From Mycobacterium sp. E1747 (GTDB lineage Bacteria; Actinomycetota; Actinomycetes; Mycobacteriales; Mycobacteriaceae): a stretch of DNA of 64,000 bases. Position 1 is the first letter of the stretch; every line of letters starts with the position of its first letter. Under the pieces are notes generated by a model. The model was not told the origin of the DNA. It saw only the letters and a list, made by a program, of their open reading frames with translations, and did no database searches. A program made the translations under genes and the position numbers. The stretch is taken from positions 62,001 to 126,000 of the forward strand of contig NZ_LZJI01000203.1 of assembly GCF_001667775.1 (NCBI RefSeq). The letters run 5' to 3'. Shown one piece after another: positions 53,032-62,120 of the stretch.

Positions 53032-54171
53032 GTGAGCCCGGCAAAACCTGCGGCGAGCACGAGGGGAGGTCCACCTGTGCGGGCTGGGCCATTACTTGAG
53101 GCCGAGCGTTTGCAACGCCGCCGTGATGACCTCGTCGCCGGCCTGCGAGCTGTCGCACAGTCGGCAGGGATCCCGTCGTGTATCGACGACGCTGATTCGG
53201 CCGCTGTCATCGACGGTTTCACGTCGCGGCGCCCTGATCGTGTGGTCGAGGCGTTGACACGCGTCGGTGCAGCTCAATCCGCGGTGAATGCCGGGGTGTT
53301 GGGGGTGCAACTGGATTCGCTAGCGCGCATACGCCACGAGCTCGCGATGCTGGAGCGCCATAGTCAGCCCAGCGATGTGCTCGCCGGGGCCCCACGGGCG
53401 GCGTGCCGGGCGTGTGGGTTTGATCGCGCGCTGATATCGCGGGTGCGTGGATCGCGCTGGTATCCCGTCACTGCCTATGTCGCATCGCAAGCAACGACGA
53501 TCGACGAGCACCACGATGACCCGTTCCTTGGCGCGGAGATCCGGCTAGCCCCCCCGTTGCCGGAAGCCGAGATCATCCGCCGCCGGACGCCGGCGTTGGT
53601 ATCCAACGCCCAGCATGATCCGCGGCTGCACCGGCTACTGGTCGAGCGCACTGGCACGCGGGAGTACGTCGCGGTACCCGTCCAGGTGGCCAACGCGGTC
53701 GTGGGATTGCTACACGCCGACTGTCACACTTCTGGGCGGCCCCTGAGCGTGCTGGACCGCGATCGCTTGCACAGCTTCGCCAGCGCGCTGGGCCTGCTCG
53801 TCGAGACCTCGCTCGCCCAGCAACAGCTAGAGGCGCACGACCTCCGCGTCCGCCAGCTCGTGTCCGATCTGTCCGCGACCGCCGATGAGCCGGATTGGCG
53901 CGCGCAGTGGAGGGTGGAGCGGCGGGCGGTGGCAAGTGATCGATGTCCGCCGGTCACCACACACGGGCTGACGCCACGCGAGTTCGACGTACTGCGCCTG
54001 TTGGCCGGCGGTGTGACGAATGCCGAAATCGCCAGCCGCCTGACCGTCTCGGAGACCACCGTCAAGTCCCATGTGAAACACATCCTGCGCAAGCTGCAGG
54101 TACCGAATCGGGCAGGTGCCGTCGCGAAATACCTTGAGTCGGTCCGTGAGATGCAGGAATGGCCGCGATGA
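53032..54171 (+). CDS. LuxR-type regulator, first member of pair B
   Basis: 379 aa. Same build as the gene at 45555: helical N-terminus, GAF-like region with CRACGFDRAL (Cys125, Cys128), PEAEIIRRRTPALV, VVGLLHADCH, and LuxR helix-turn-helix (about 310-370; LTPREFDVLRLLAGG, TVSETTVKSHVKHILRKLQ). GTG 53032; GTG 53077 is an alternative. No good SD. Overlaps the next gene by ATGA. Confidence 0.83.
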   Translation: MSPAKPAASTRGGPPVRAGPLLEAERLQRRRDDLVAGLRAVAQSAGIPSCIDDADSAAVIDGFTSRRPDRVVEALTRVGAAQSAVNAGVLGVQLDSLARIRHELAMLERHSQPSDVLAGAPRAACRACGFDRALISRVRGSRWYPVTAYVASQATTIDEHHDDPFLGAEIRLAPPLPEAEIIRRRTPALVSNAQHDPRLHRLLVERTGTREYVAVPVQVANAVVGLLHADCHTSGRPLSVLDRDRLHSFASALGLLVETSLAQQQLEAHDLRVRQLVSDLSATADEPDWRAQWRVERRAVASDRCPPVTTHGLTPREFDVLRLLAGGVTNAEIASRLTVSETTVKSHVKHILRKLQVPNRAGAVAKYLESVREMQEWPR

Positions 54172-55388
54172 CTGCCGTGGGCAATCAGGACCAGGCCGCA
54201 TGGTCGCCTACGTCAGCATTGGCCGGAGATCGCGAACGGCGGCGGCGGGAACGCGAGCTGACCGAGCATGTCGCTCAGGCGTGCGATCAGGTGCGCAGAC
54301 TGCTCGGCGAGCCTGCACGGCCGGGCGCCGAACCAGCCGAGACGCTGTGCAGCGTGACCGCTCTGGCTGAAGAGTGCGTATCCCGACTTGCGGGGTGCGG
54401 GGATCCGACCAGTCCGCAATCACTGCAACTCTGCGAGTTGGTGTTCGACCTTTACGAGCTGAATCTTGCTCTGTGTCAACAAGAGTTGACCCGCCGCGAA
54501 CGCCGGCTCAGAGACTGCGCCGCCGGCCTTCGGCGGTTGGGGGCATTGCCGAGTTCGGGCGACCTACTCGAGCAAGCCTGCTCCGAACTCGTAGGCACCG
54601 GCGACTTCGGGCGCGCCGGGATATCGCATGTCGAGTCCGGGTTCTGGAAACCGAGAATGAGCTACTTCACTACCGGTAAAGCAACTGATTCATGGTGGTC
54701 GAACTGGGTCGACCGACCCATTCCGCTCGGTGAATCGACACCGGAAACCGCCGTCGTGAGCAACCATGGGCCGGTGGTCGTTCGCGACGCGGCGACTGCG
54801 GCCGTTTATCGCCCCATCGCTGTCGACGCGGCGCTGCGTTCCTACGTCGTTGCCCCTATCGTGCACGAGAAAACTGTGGTCGCATTACTGCACGCCGACC
54901 ATTTTCCCTCCAGCCGCCAGGTCGACGATATCGACGGAGAAGTGTGCGCGACGTTCGCGGACGGCCTTAGCCGACTATTCGAGCGTTTCATGCTCGTCGA
55001 GCGCCTGCGGGGCCACCGCGAACGCATTCGGGCCGTGCTGACCGATGCCTGCCGGGGCATGGACGATCGGCTCGATCTCGGTCTCGACTTTGATCGCGCG
55101 CTGTGGCCGTCCATGGTCGTCGACGACCAGATTCCGACTCCTGCGCCCGATCCGGCCAGCGAACTGTCGACGCGAGAGTCGGACGTATTCGCGCTGCTGG
55201 TGACGGGTGCAACCAACAGCGCGATTGCCGAAGAACTGGTGATCTCAGAAGACACCGTGAAATCACACGTCAAACAGATCCTGCGCAAGCTGGGTGCAGC
55301 GAACAGGTCGCAGGTCATCGCCGGTTCGCTGGCCGGTCAGTTTCCGAGTCGATTCGCAGCCATCCGGGCGAACCCCGTTACTGGATGA
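54168..55388 (+). CDS. LuxR-type regulator, second member of pair B
   Basis: 406 aa from ATG 54168 (ATGA overlap; AGGA upstream), or ATG 54159. Paralogue of the gene at 46631: LAEECVSRL, FDLYELNLALCQQELTRRERR, RPIPLGESTPE, SYVVAPIV, ALLHADHFP and the LuxR helix-turn-helix (about 335-395; LSTRESDVFALLVTGATN, ISEDTVKSHVKQILRKLG). Its 3' end overlaps the convergent oxygenase gene by 11 bp. Confidence 0.84.
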   Translation: MTAVGNQDQAAWSPTSALAGDRERRRRERELTEHVAQACDQVRRLLGEPARPGAEPAETLCSVTALAEECVSRLAGCGDPTSPQSLQLCELVFDLYELNLALCQQELTRRERRLRDCAAGLRRLGALPSSGDLLEQACSELVGTGDFGRAGISHVESGFWKPRMSYFTTGKATDSWWSNWVDRPIPLGESTPETAVVSNHGPVVVRDAATAAVYRPIAVDAALRSYVVAPIVHEKTVVALLHADHFPSSRQVDDIDGEVCATFADGLSRLFERFMLVERLRGHRERIRAVLTDACRGMDDRLDLGLDFDRALWPSMVVDDQIPTPAPDPASELSTRESDVFALLVTGATNSAIAEELVISEDTVKSHVKQILRKLGAANRSQVIAGSLAGQFPSRFAAIRANPVTG

Positions 55389-56580
55389 GCTCGAACTGCC
55401 CCAGCTGGGTGTACAACTGGTCGGTAGTCAGTGGGTGGAACGGCCCACTGCGGGCGTCGCGGTAGAGCCGTTCGAGGACATGCCCCCGGCGAAACGCCGA
55501 CCCACCGACCAGGCGCAACGCCGCGTCGGCCACCCGGATCGCGGTTTCCGTGGACGCTACCTTGGTCACGTCGATGAACGGCGCGCGCGCGAAGGGACCC
55601 CATTCTTCGTCGCGACCATCGAGCAAGATTCGGGCCGTCGCCTCCAACGTGCGTACGGCAACCTCGGTTTCAAAGCACATCCGTCCGAGGTCGTGCGGGA
55701 CATGCCCGATGTCCTTCAGGGCAGTGTTCGCGCCTTCAAGCGTGGCGCCCAGGTTCTTCGTCTTGATGATGTCGCGCGTCACGGCGTAGATTTTCTCCGC
55801 CATTCCGCAATAGACACCCGCGAAGCTCATTGCTGCCCATTCGAATTCGGCGAAGAACTTTAGGCGGAACGTGCCGCCGTAGGACTCAACCGGGGCCGGC
55901 GCGTTGTCGAAGATCACCGTTTGTGTGCCGGTGGCGCGCATGCCCAGCGTGTCCCAGGTCTCCTTGATTTTGACCCCGTCGCCGTCCATCGGTAACACGA
56001 AGACGCCCTCGCGGGTGGCGCGCTCACCGACGTCCTCGGGCAGCTTTCCGTCGGCGTCGGTGATGGTGGCGTTGAACGTGACGATGTCTGCGCCCTGGCA
56101 CATGGTGGCCCAGGTTTTGGTTCCCGAGATCAGCCAGCCGTCATCGGCCGGCACGGCCAGGGTGTCAGCAAGACCCATCAGTCCGGCACGGTCTTCGCTG
56201 AAGCAGCCGCATACGAGGGCGTTTTCGCCGGCAACCCGACCGAACAGCGACTTGCGGGCCTCCTCGTCGAGCAGCCCGCGCAGCACGCCGACCATCGTCT
56301 GGTGCATGTTGAATGCCAGAGCGATCGCCGGATCACCCTTAGCCAGTTCACGCGAGACTTGCGTCGTGGTCCAGATGTCGCCGCCGAGCCCGCCGTACTT
56401 TTTCGGGACCGCCAGCGCGGCAAGACCGCTTTCCTTATAGCGCGGAACGAGCTCCAACGGAAAACGGTTCTCCGCGTCGCCCACGGGACCGAACTCGGCG
56501 AACTCCTTGGCGAGTTCCCGCGCGGTGTCCAAGACCTTGGCCTGCTCTGCCTCGGTCATTTCAATGACGTGCTTGCCCAA
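55378..56580 (-). CDS. Acyl-CoA dehydrogenase-fold flavin monooxygenase or dehydrogenase
   Basis: 400 aa. Acyl-CoA dehydrogenase fold with LKEFAEFGPVG start, VPKKYGGLGGD, ISGTKTWATMCQGAD, a type-2-like C-domain and the end FRRGHVLERLYRDARSG, which resembles HsaA/DszC-type flavin-dependent monooxygenases. A flavin reductase gene lies divergently 239 bp away, which supports a two-component oxygenase. A plain acyl-CoA dehydrogenase role is the alternative. TTG start with GAGGAG 8 bp upstream. Overlaps the end of the regulator gene by 11 bp. Confidence 0.78.
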   Translation of the reverse strand: MGKHVIEMTEAEQAKVLDTARELAKEFAEFGPVGDAENRFPLELVPRYKESGLAALAVPKKYGGLGGDIWTTTQVSRELAKGDPAIALAFNMHQTMVGVLRGLLDEEARKSLFGRVAGENALVCGCFSEDRAGLMGLADTLAVPADDGWLISGTKTWATMCQGADIVTFNATITDADGKLPEDVGERATREGVFVLPMDGDGVKIKETWDTLGMRATGTQTVIFDNAPAPVESYGGTFRLKFFAEFEWAAMSFAGVYCGMAEKIYAVTRDIIKTKNLGATLEGANTALKDIGHVPHDLGRMCFETEVAVRTLEATARILLDGRDEEWGPFARAPFIDVTKVASTETAIRVADAALRLVGGSAFRRGHVLERLYRDARSGPFHPLTTDQLYTQLGQFELIQ

Positions 56581-56819
56581 CGCAATGTCTCCTCATCGTC
56601 TGCAGTGACAGCCAGCAACACTATTCGCAAACGCGTGTTCGGGAACCGTTCGTTGTGATTGATTGCACCCTCCGGCGGAGTGAATATGGGCCGAGGACCC
56701 TGCGGCCCCACAAGAAAGATTCACCCGAAGCGGTAGGGTTGGATCGCCCAGAAGGACGAGGCGTGCGCGGTTCACAACGTCCTACCGTCGACAGCACAAC
56801 CGGCGACGCAGAGGTGTGA

Positions 56820-57470
56820 ATGGAGCGGAAAATCGATGTGACATCGGCCGCCGCCTCGGCAGCTGCGGCCCCTACGCGGCAGCCGGCCACCTACAACGCG
56901 CCTGCGGACGTGGGTCCAGGACCCGATGCCTCCACCGTGGCGCCGTTGGAGGTGACGGCACAGAGCATGCGCACGGTGATGGGTCACTTCTGCACCGGAG
57001 TCGTGATCGTTGCGGCTCGGGCGTCGGACGGCTTGTTGGGACTGACGTGCCAGTCGTTCTCGTCTCTGTCCCTTGATCCGCCCCTGATCAGCCTAAATAT
57101 TGCGCGCACGTCGCAGAGTTGGCCACGGATCCGACAGCAACCGCGCTTCGTGGTCAACGTCCTGTCCGAGACTCACGAAGAACTGAGCAATGCCTTCGCC
57201 CGCTCAGGCGGGGACAAGTTTCGCGGGGTGTCTTGGACACCGACGCAGTCAGGCGCGCCGGTGCTGGCCAGTGCGTGTGCCTGGATCGAGTGCGAACTCA
57301 GGGACGAACACGACGGGGGCGACCACCTGATCGTGGTGGGACGCGTCCTCGGACTGGGCTACCAGAGCGAGCTAACGCCTCTGCTGTTTCACCAAGGGCG
57401 CTACAGCACTCCTGCGCCGCGCCCGGCCCTGGCCTCGACGACTGCGCGAGAACTGCCCGACGGCGCCTGA
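56820..57470 (+). CDS. Flavin reductase (HsaB-like)
   Basis: 216 aa. After an Ala-rich tail of about 45 residues comes the flavin-reductase domain: SMRTVMGHFCTGVVIVAAR, LTCQSFSSLSLDPPLISLN, RFVVNVLSE, and DHLIVVGRVL. It would supply reduced flavin to the oxygenase encoded divergently. ATG 56820 with GAGG upstream. Confidence 0.85.
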   Translation: MERKIDVTSAAASAAAAPTRQPATYNAPADVGPGPDASTVAPLEVTAQSMRTVMGHFCTGVVIVAARASDGLLGLTCQSFSSLSLDPPLISLNIARTSQSWPRIRQQPRFVVNVLSETHEELSNAFARSGGDKFRGVSWTPTQSGAPVLASACAWIECELRDEHDGGDHLIVVGRVLGLGYQSELTPLLFHQGRYSTPAPRPALASTTARELPDGA

Positions 57471-57507
57471 TTATTTATCAGCCCAGCACACTCGGAGGTT
57501 GACAACG

Positions 57508-58284
57508 ATGGTCATTTCCATACGCAGCCAGATCATCATCTTGTGGTGGTCGATCGCCTTCATGATTCTCTACTCGCTGGCCATGCTGTTCTTGTTGCGT
57601 ATGGTTCCGCCGCCGCCAGCCACGGACACCGCCAACCAGGTCGCACGGTGGTACACCGAGCGGCAAACGCCAATTCGGATCGGCGCCACCATCTCGGGGC
57701 TGACCGCCGCGTTTATGTTGCCATTCTGGGCGGTGGTCGCTATCCAGGTGTCGCGTCAAGAACAGGGCCACAAGATCTGGACCCTGCTGGCGGCTGCCGC
57801 CGGGACAATGATGACGCTCTTCATCATGATGTCGCCGATCTGTTGGGGCGTGGCTGCCTTCGAGCCTCAGCGCAGCCCAGAGATCACCGCGGTCGTTCAT
57901 CAGTTGGGTCTTCTGAGCTTCGTTACCACTGACCAGATTTCGCCGTTCTGCTGGGCCGCCGTCGCTGTCATCTGTTTCCTTCCACAGCCGGCGCCGCACT
58001 CACCGTTTCCGCGCTGGCTCGGTTACTTCACGGCGTGGACGGCATTGGTGTTCGAAGTCGGCGCAACGTCGTTCAATTTTCACAGCGGGCCGCTCGCCTG
58101 GAATGGGTTGCTGGTGTACTGGCTGCCGCTGGTCTTCTTCGGCATCTGGCTCATGGTGATGTGCCCACTGATGTTCAAGAGTCTGAAACTGCAGCTGGCC
58201 GACGCTCTTGCGGCCGAAGCCGCGCACGATACAAGCGCTCAAGGAAAGACTGTCACCCCGGCGTCGGAGATCCTTGGTACCTAG
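57508..58284 (+). CDS. Six-helix membrane protein of unknown function
   Basis: 258 aa. Six hydrophobic stretches (about 12-32, 55-80, 90-115, 135-155, 170-190, 205-230). The first loop has PPPPATDTANQVARWYTERQ, a pattern of mycobacterial proteins found next to oxygenase and lipid genes. No family recognised with confidence. ATG 57508 with GGAGG about 10 bp upstream. It follows the flavin reductase by 37 bp and may be a transporter for its substrate; that is speculation. Confidence 0.6.
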   Translation: MVISIRSQIIILWWSIAFMILYSLAMLFLLRMVPPPPATDTANQVARWYTERQTPIRIGATISGLTAAFMLPFWAVVAIQVSRQEQGHKIWTLLAAAAGTMMTLFIMMSPICWGVAAFEPQRSPEITAVVHQLGLLSFVTTDQISPFCWAAVAVICFLPQPAPHSPFPRWLGYFTAWTALVFEVGATSFNFHSGPLAWNGLLVYWLPLVFFGIWLMVMCPLMFKSLKLQLADALAAEAAHDTSAQGKTVTPASEILGT

Positions 58285-58397
58285 GCCGCCAAACCGCAGC
58301 ACAGAACGGCCGGGCGGTCGGCGGCCTCAACGTGCCCGACCAAGCTACACGCCCGCCACCACCGGCCACCCCGACCGGATTCGGCGAACCCAATATT

Positions 58398-58411
58398 GTA
58401 TTGTTAAATAC
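58398..58411. promoter_or_regulatory. GTATT-4-AATAC dyad upstream of the DUF35-thiolase pair
   Basis: Perfect inverted repeat GTATTGTTAAATAC in an AT-rich spot 81 bp before the DUF35 gene. The same arms occur at 26260. Confidence 0.45.
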
Positions 58412-58492
58412 CAATGATGACCGCGGCGGCATACCGGTTGAGGCTGCCCTGCGGCACCATCCGATCCGTGCGGCTGATCGAAGGAACACAGT

Positions 58493-58888
58493 ATGAGCAG
58501 AATTCCGGTCGTTGACTACCTGGTGCTCGAACCACGACCACATCTGCGTGCTCATGAGTGCATCAACTGCGGCGCGAAATATTTCGACCGCCGAAACGCC
58601 TGCGCCGCCTGCGGTGGCGATGCGTTCGGATCCGCCGACGTTCCCTCCAGCGGAATCCTCAAGTCCTTCACGATCGTCCACCACGCTGCGCCCGGCATCG
58701 CGACACCTTTCGTCGCTGGCGTGGTCGATTGCGGCGGAACGTCGGTGAGGGCCAACATCATCAACACCGCCCCCGACCCGGAACATGTATCGCTCGGCAT
58801 GCCGGTGCGTCTGGCGACCTACTCGCTCGGGACCAAGAGCGGAGTGGAGGCCATTGGGTATGGCTTCGAACCCGAGCCGGCGCAGTAG
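58493..58888 (+). CDS. DUF35 OB-fold / zinc-ribbon protein
   Basis: 131 aa. Zinc ribbon HECINCGAKYF and CAACGGDAF (four cysteines), followed by an OB-fold with LKSFTIVHHAAPGIATPF. DUF35 proteins pair with thiolase-like proteins; in steroid degradation they complex with SCP-x-type enzymes. It directly precedes such a thiolase gene. Confidence 0.88.
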   Translation: MSRIPVVDYLVLEPRPHLRAHECINCGAKYFDRRNACAACGGDAFGSADVPSSGILKSFTIVHHAAPGIATPFVAGVVDCGGTSVRANIINTAPDPEHVSLGMPVRLATYSLGTKSGVEAIGYGFEPEPAQ

Positions 58889-58942
58889 TTCGATGAGCCG
58901 TCCCGGTTCGCACCAAGAAAATTTGATGGACAGGAGAGACCG

Positions 58943-60145
58943 ATGACCGAGGACGTGTGGATTCTGGGGATCCGGATGACGCGATTCGGCAAGCGCCACA
59001 ACGACGACGTCGTTGACCTTGCCGCGGAGGCCGCCCTGGGCGCACTAGCCGACGGCGGTGTGTCGATGAAAGACATCCAGTTGCTCGCTGCCGGCAACCT
59101 ACGCGGACCGCTGAGCTCAATGGGCCAGCGCTTACAGAAGCAGATCGGTCAGACGGGAATCCCGACCTTCAACGTCACCAACGCATGCGCGACCGGCGCG
59201 ACGGCCCTCCGCCTGGCGATCATGTCCATCAAGGCCGGCGAAGCGGACCTGGCGATGGCCGTCGGCGCGGAAAAGCTGGCCGGCGCAGGGCTGCTGACCG
59301 GCAACGTCGGGACCACGCAACGCGACGAATGGACCCCGAACGGCAGGTACGGCGAAGTGACGTCACTTGACGGACTCGTTGGAACCGAAACCATGCCTGG
59401 CGTGTTCGCCCAAGTGGGCATGGAGTACGGCCACAAGTACGGCGGTACGTCGTTCGAACTCTTCGCGCGTATCGCGGAGAAGAATCATGCGCATTCGACG
59501 CTGAATCCGTTGGCGGCGTATACGAAACGGTTCACGCTGGAGCAGATCATGAATGACGTCATGATCGCCTACCCCAACACGCGGTCAATGTGCTCGGCCA
59601 ACTGTGACGGCGCTGCGGCCGCAGTGGTGGTCTCCGATTCGAAACTCAAGACCTTGTCGCTCGAACAGCGCAGGCGCGCGGTCAAAGTCTCCGCATCCAT
59701 CCTAACTTCGGACCCTTGGCAAGAGGGATGCCAGATCTTGCCAGATGTGAACACTCTGACCAGGATTGCTGCCAACGCTGCTTACGAAGCGGCGGGGTTG
59801 GGACCGACCGACCTCGATCTCGTCGAATTGCACGACTGCTTCGCAACCGCTGAGTTGGTGCACTATGACAACCTCGGACTTTGCGAGGAGGGCGGCGCGG
59901 CCGATTTCTTCAACAGTGGCGCCACTTGGAGGGACGGGCGCATTCCGGTGAACGTGTCCGGCGGCCTCGAATCGAAGGGACACCCGATCGCCGCGACTGG
60001 CATCGCCAACATCTGGGAGATCTGTCACCACCTTCGCGGTGAAGCCGGGGACCGTCAAATCGCAGGTGCACGAGTAGGACTCGCACACGTCATCGGACTA
60101 GGTTCGGCGTGCGGTGTGCACATTTTAGAGAAGGCCGCGGCGTGA
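58943..60145 (+). CDS. SCP-x-type thiolase
   Basis: 400 aa. Thiolase fold with the nucleophile in NACATGA (Cys82), HDCF (His297), GGLESKGHPIAATG (His347) and GSACG (Cys390). All four catalytic positions are present, so a true thiolase is more likely than a Ltp2-like retro-aldolase. It would release acetyl- or propionyl-CoA from a 3-ketoacyl-CoA, with the DUF35 protein as partner. ATG 58943 in a run of AGGAGAG. Confidence 0.88.
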   Translation: MTEDVWILGIRMTRFGKRHNDDVVDLAAEAALGALADGGVSMKDIQLLAAGNLRGPLSSMGQRLQKQIGQTGIPTFNVTNACATGATALRLAIMSIKAGEADLAMAVGAEKLAGAGLLTGNVGTTQRDEWTPNGRYGEVTSLDGLVGTETMPGVFAQVGMEYGHKYGGTSFELFARIAEKNHAHSTLNPLAAYTKRFTLEQIMNDVMIAYPNTRSMCSANCDGAAAAVVVSDSKLKTLSLEQRRRAVKVSASILTSDPWQEGCQILPDVNTLTRIAANAAYEAAGLGPTDLDLVELHDCFATAELVHYDNLGLCEEGGAADFFNSGATWRDGRIPVNVSGGLESKGHPIAATGIANIWEICHHLRGEAGDRQIAGARVGLAHVIGLGSACGVHILEKAAA

Positions 60146-60242
60146 GCAGACGCCGCGCATGGCGGTGACCATGCTGCAACGCCCTGCCGTGTCACGATGG
60201 CGTGAACGGATGGCGCGAACTTCGCTGTTGCGCTGATACGGG

Positions 60243-61397
60243 TCAGCGGCTCCCGGTCACATCACGTCCGATGATGGTTTTCATGATCTCCGACGTCCCC
60301 CCATAAATTGTCTGCACGCGTGCGTCAGCGTATGCGCGGGCAATTGGATACTCCAGCATGTATCCGTATCCCCCGAACAACTGCAAGCACCGGTCAACTA
60401 TGCGCTTCTGCAGCTCGCTGCCCCAGTACTTGCCTTTGGCGGCATCGACGGGGGACAGTTCGCCCTCGTTTAGCATTTGCACGGACTTATCCATGTAGGC
60501 CTCGAAGATGTCGAGTTCGGTGACCATGTCCGCGAGTTCGAATTGGGTGTTCTGGAAGGAGCTCAGGCTCTTTCCGAATGCCTTGCGGTCCGTGATGTAC
60601 CCGAGCGTCCACGCGATCGCGGCCCGGGATGCGGCGAGGGACTGGTAGGCCACAGACAGCCGCTCAAGGGGGAGGTTGGTCATAAGGTAACCAAACCCTT
60701 TCCCTTCCTGCCCAAGTAGATTGGCCGCAGGCACTCGGACGTCGGTGAACGATAACTCAGCTGTGTCCTGTGCGTTCAGGCCCAGCTTCCTTAGCTTGCG
60801 ACCTCTCTCGAAGCCCTCCATGCCCCGCTCCACCACAAGCAGACTGAGCGCAGCGCTGCCGCGCCCATCGTTGGTCCGGCATAACACGATGACCAGATCG
60901 GCGTTGATGCCGTTGGAAATAAATGTCTTCGCGCCGTTGAGTATCCAGTCGTCGCCGTCACGCACCGCTGTCGAGCGAATGCCCTGAAGGTCGCTGCCGG
61001 CTCCGGGCTCGGTCATGGCGATCGCTCCGATGATGTCGCCCGTGGTCATGCCGGGTAGCCACCGTTGGTGCTGGTCGTCATTGCCGAATTGAAGTAGATA
61101 GGGCAGTACGACATCGTCTTGGAGCGTGAAGCTGTTGGCCAAGGCCGCTGCATTGGCACGCAGAAATTCCTCGATGATCACGCACCGAAAGCGGTAATCA
61201 GTGGTCCCGCCGCCGCCAAAGCGCTCAGGTACTGCGATGCCGAATAGCCCGTGTTTCGCAGCTGCTTGCCATGTATCGCGCCCGATTAGCCGGTCGTCCT
61301 CCCACTTCTCGAGGTTAGGCACAACTTCTCGCGCTACGAACTCGCGTACGGTCTCGCGAAATCGTTCATGGTCCGCGTCGAATAGGGTACGGCGCAT
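60243..61397 (-). CDS. fadE: Acyl-CoA dehydrogenase
   Basis: 384 aa. FAD-dependent: FGIAVPERFGGGG, IAMTEPGAGSDL, NGAKTFISNG, and IYGGTSEIMKTIIGRD at the end. The classical MCAD glutamate position is Gly; Glu245 in LPLERLSVA is at the place used by isovaleryl/long-chain types. It makes a 2,3-enoyl-CoA. Last gene of the minus-strand ligase-crotonase-MarR-dehydrogenase set. Start ATG 61397. Confidence 0.9.
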   Translation of the reverse strand: MRRTLFDADHERFRETVREFVAREVVPNLEKWEDDRLIGRDTWQAAAKHGLFGIAVPERFGGGGTTDYRFRCVIIEEFLRANAAALANSFTLQDDVVLPYLLQFGNDDQHQRWLPGMTTGDIIGAIAMTEPGAGSDLQGIRSTAVRDGDDWILNGAKTFISNGINADLVIVLCRTNDGRGSAALSLLVVERGMEGFERGRKLRKLGLNAQDTAELSFTDVRVPAANLLGQEGKGFGYLMTNLPLERLSVAYQSLAASRAAIAWTLGYITDRKAFGKSLSSFQNTQFELADMVTELDIFEAYMDKSVQMLNEGELSPVDAAKGKYWGSELQKRIVDRCLQLFGGYGYMLEYPIARAYADARVQTIYGGTSEIMKTIIGRDVTGSR

Positions 61398-61468
61398 TCA
61401 GCTGACACCTTCGCTTGCTCCGGATCGGCAGACGTGGCCGGCGCCTCCGTAAAGCGCTATCACGAAAC

Positions 61469-61481
61469 AGTATCATACACT
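61469..61481. promoter_or_regulatory. Dyad upstream of fadE
   Basis: AGTATCATACACT, with GTAT/ATAC arms, 72 bp upstream of the fadE start. It holds the AGTATC motif (GATACT on the other strand) also found at 62121-62170. Confidence 0.4.
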
Positions 61482-61528
61482 ACAAAATTGCCCGGCAGTC
61501 TTGCCGACCGATTGCCCTGAAACGCAAT

Positions 61529-62092
61529 CTATTCGCCCAGGCGTTCTTCGAGGTAGGACAGGTTGTCCGACAGCGATCTGAGAAGTCGCGCGAAGGCGAT
61601 ACGGTCTGTACGGCTCATGCCGTCGCGCAGATCCGCTCGGATTGATGCATCGATGGAGTTGATCTTGGAGACCAACTCCGTTGCCAAAGGCGTCGATTCG
61701 ACCAGCCACACCCGCCGATCGAGTTCGTCGGGGACACGCTTAAGCAAACCTCGGCTTTCGAGTTTGTCCACCACCGCGCCGGCCCGGGCTCTACCGATGC
61801 CGTAGTTCTCGGCTAGTTTTGTCTGCGACATCGGGCCGTGCTCGTACACCATCACTAACAGGTTGACCTCGGTAAGATTGAGGTCGACCTCGCGGAGGCC
61901 TGCGTCATAAACGCGGCGAATTCGCCGCGAGGTGCGCATTAGGGCCGTTTCGAAGCGAGAGCTGCGATACTGCTCTAAGATTAGCTCGTCGTTCGGCGCT
62001 CCGATTTCGCTGAAGCTGTCACCGGGCACGTTTTCGACCTTGCGTAATCGCTTTATGGCTGGTTGCGGCTTTTTCGCGTTCACGTCACCCAC
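61529..62092 (-). CDS. MarR-family regulator
   Basis: 187 aa. Winged helix (about 85-150) with LMVYEHGPMSQTKLAENYG and RARAGAVVDKLESRGLLKRVP-type recognition and wing. N-terminal extension of about 45 residues. Likely represses the ligase-crotonase-fadE genes until an acyl-CoA is present. GTG 62092; GTG 62083 is an alternative. Confidence 0.88.
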   Translation of the reverse strand: MGDVNAKKPQPAIKRLRKVENVPGDSFSEIGAPNDELILEQYRSSRFETALMRTSRRIRRVYDAGLREVDLNLTEVNLLVMVYEHGPMSQTKLAENYGIGRARAGAVVDKLESRGLLKRVPDELDRRVWLVESTPLATELVSKINSIDASIRADLRDGMSRTDRIAFARLLRSLSDNLSYLEERLGE

Positions 62093-62120
62093 TTATTGGT
62101 CATGATCACCGCTGCGGCGT

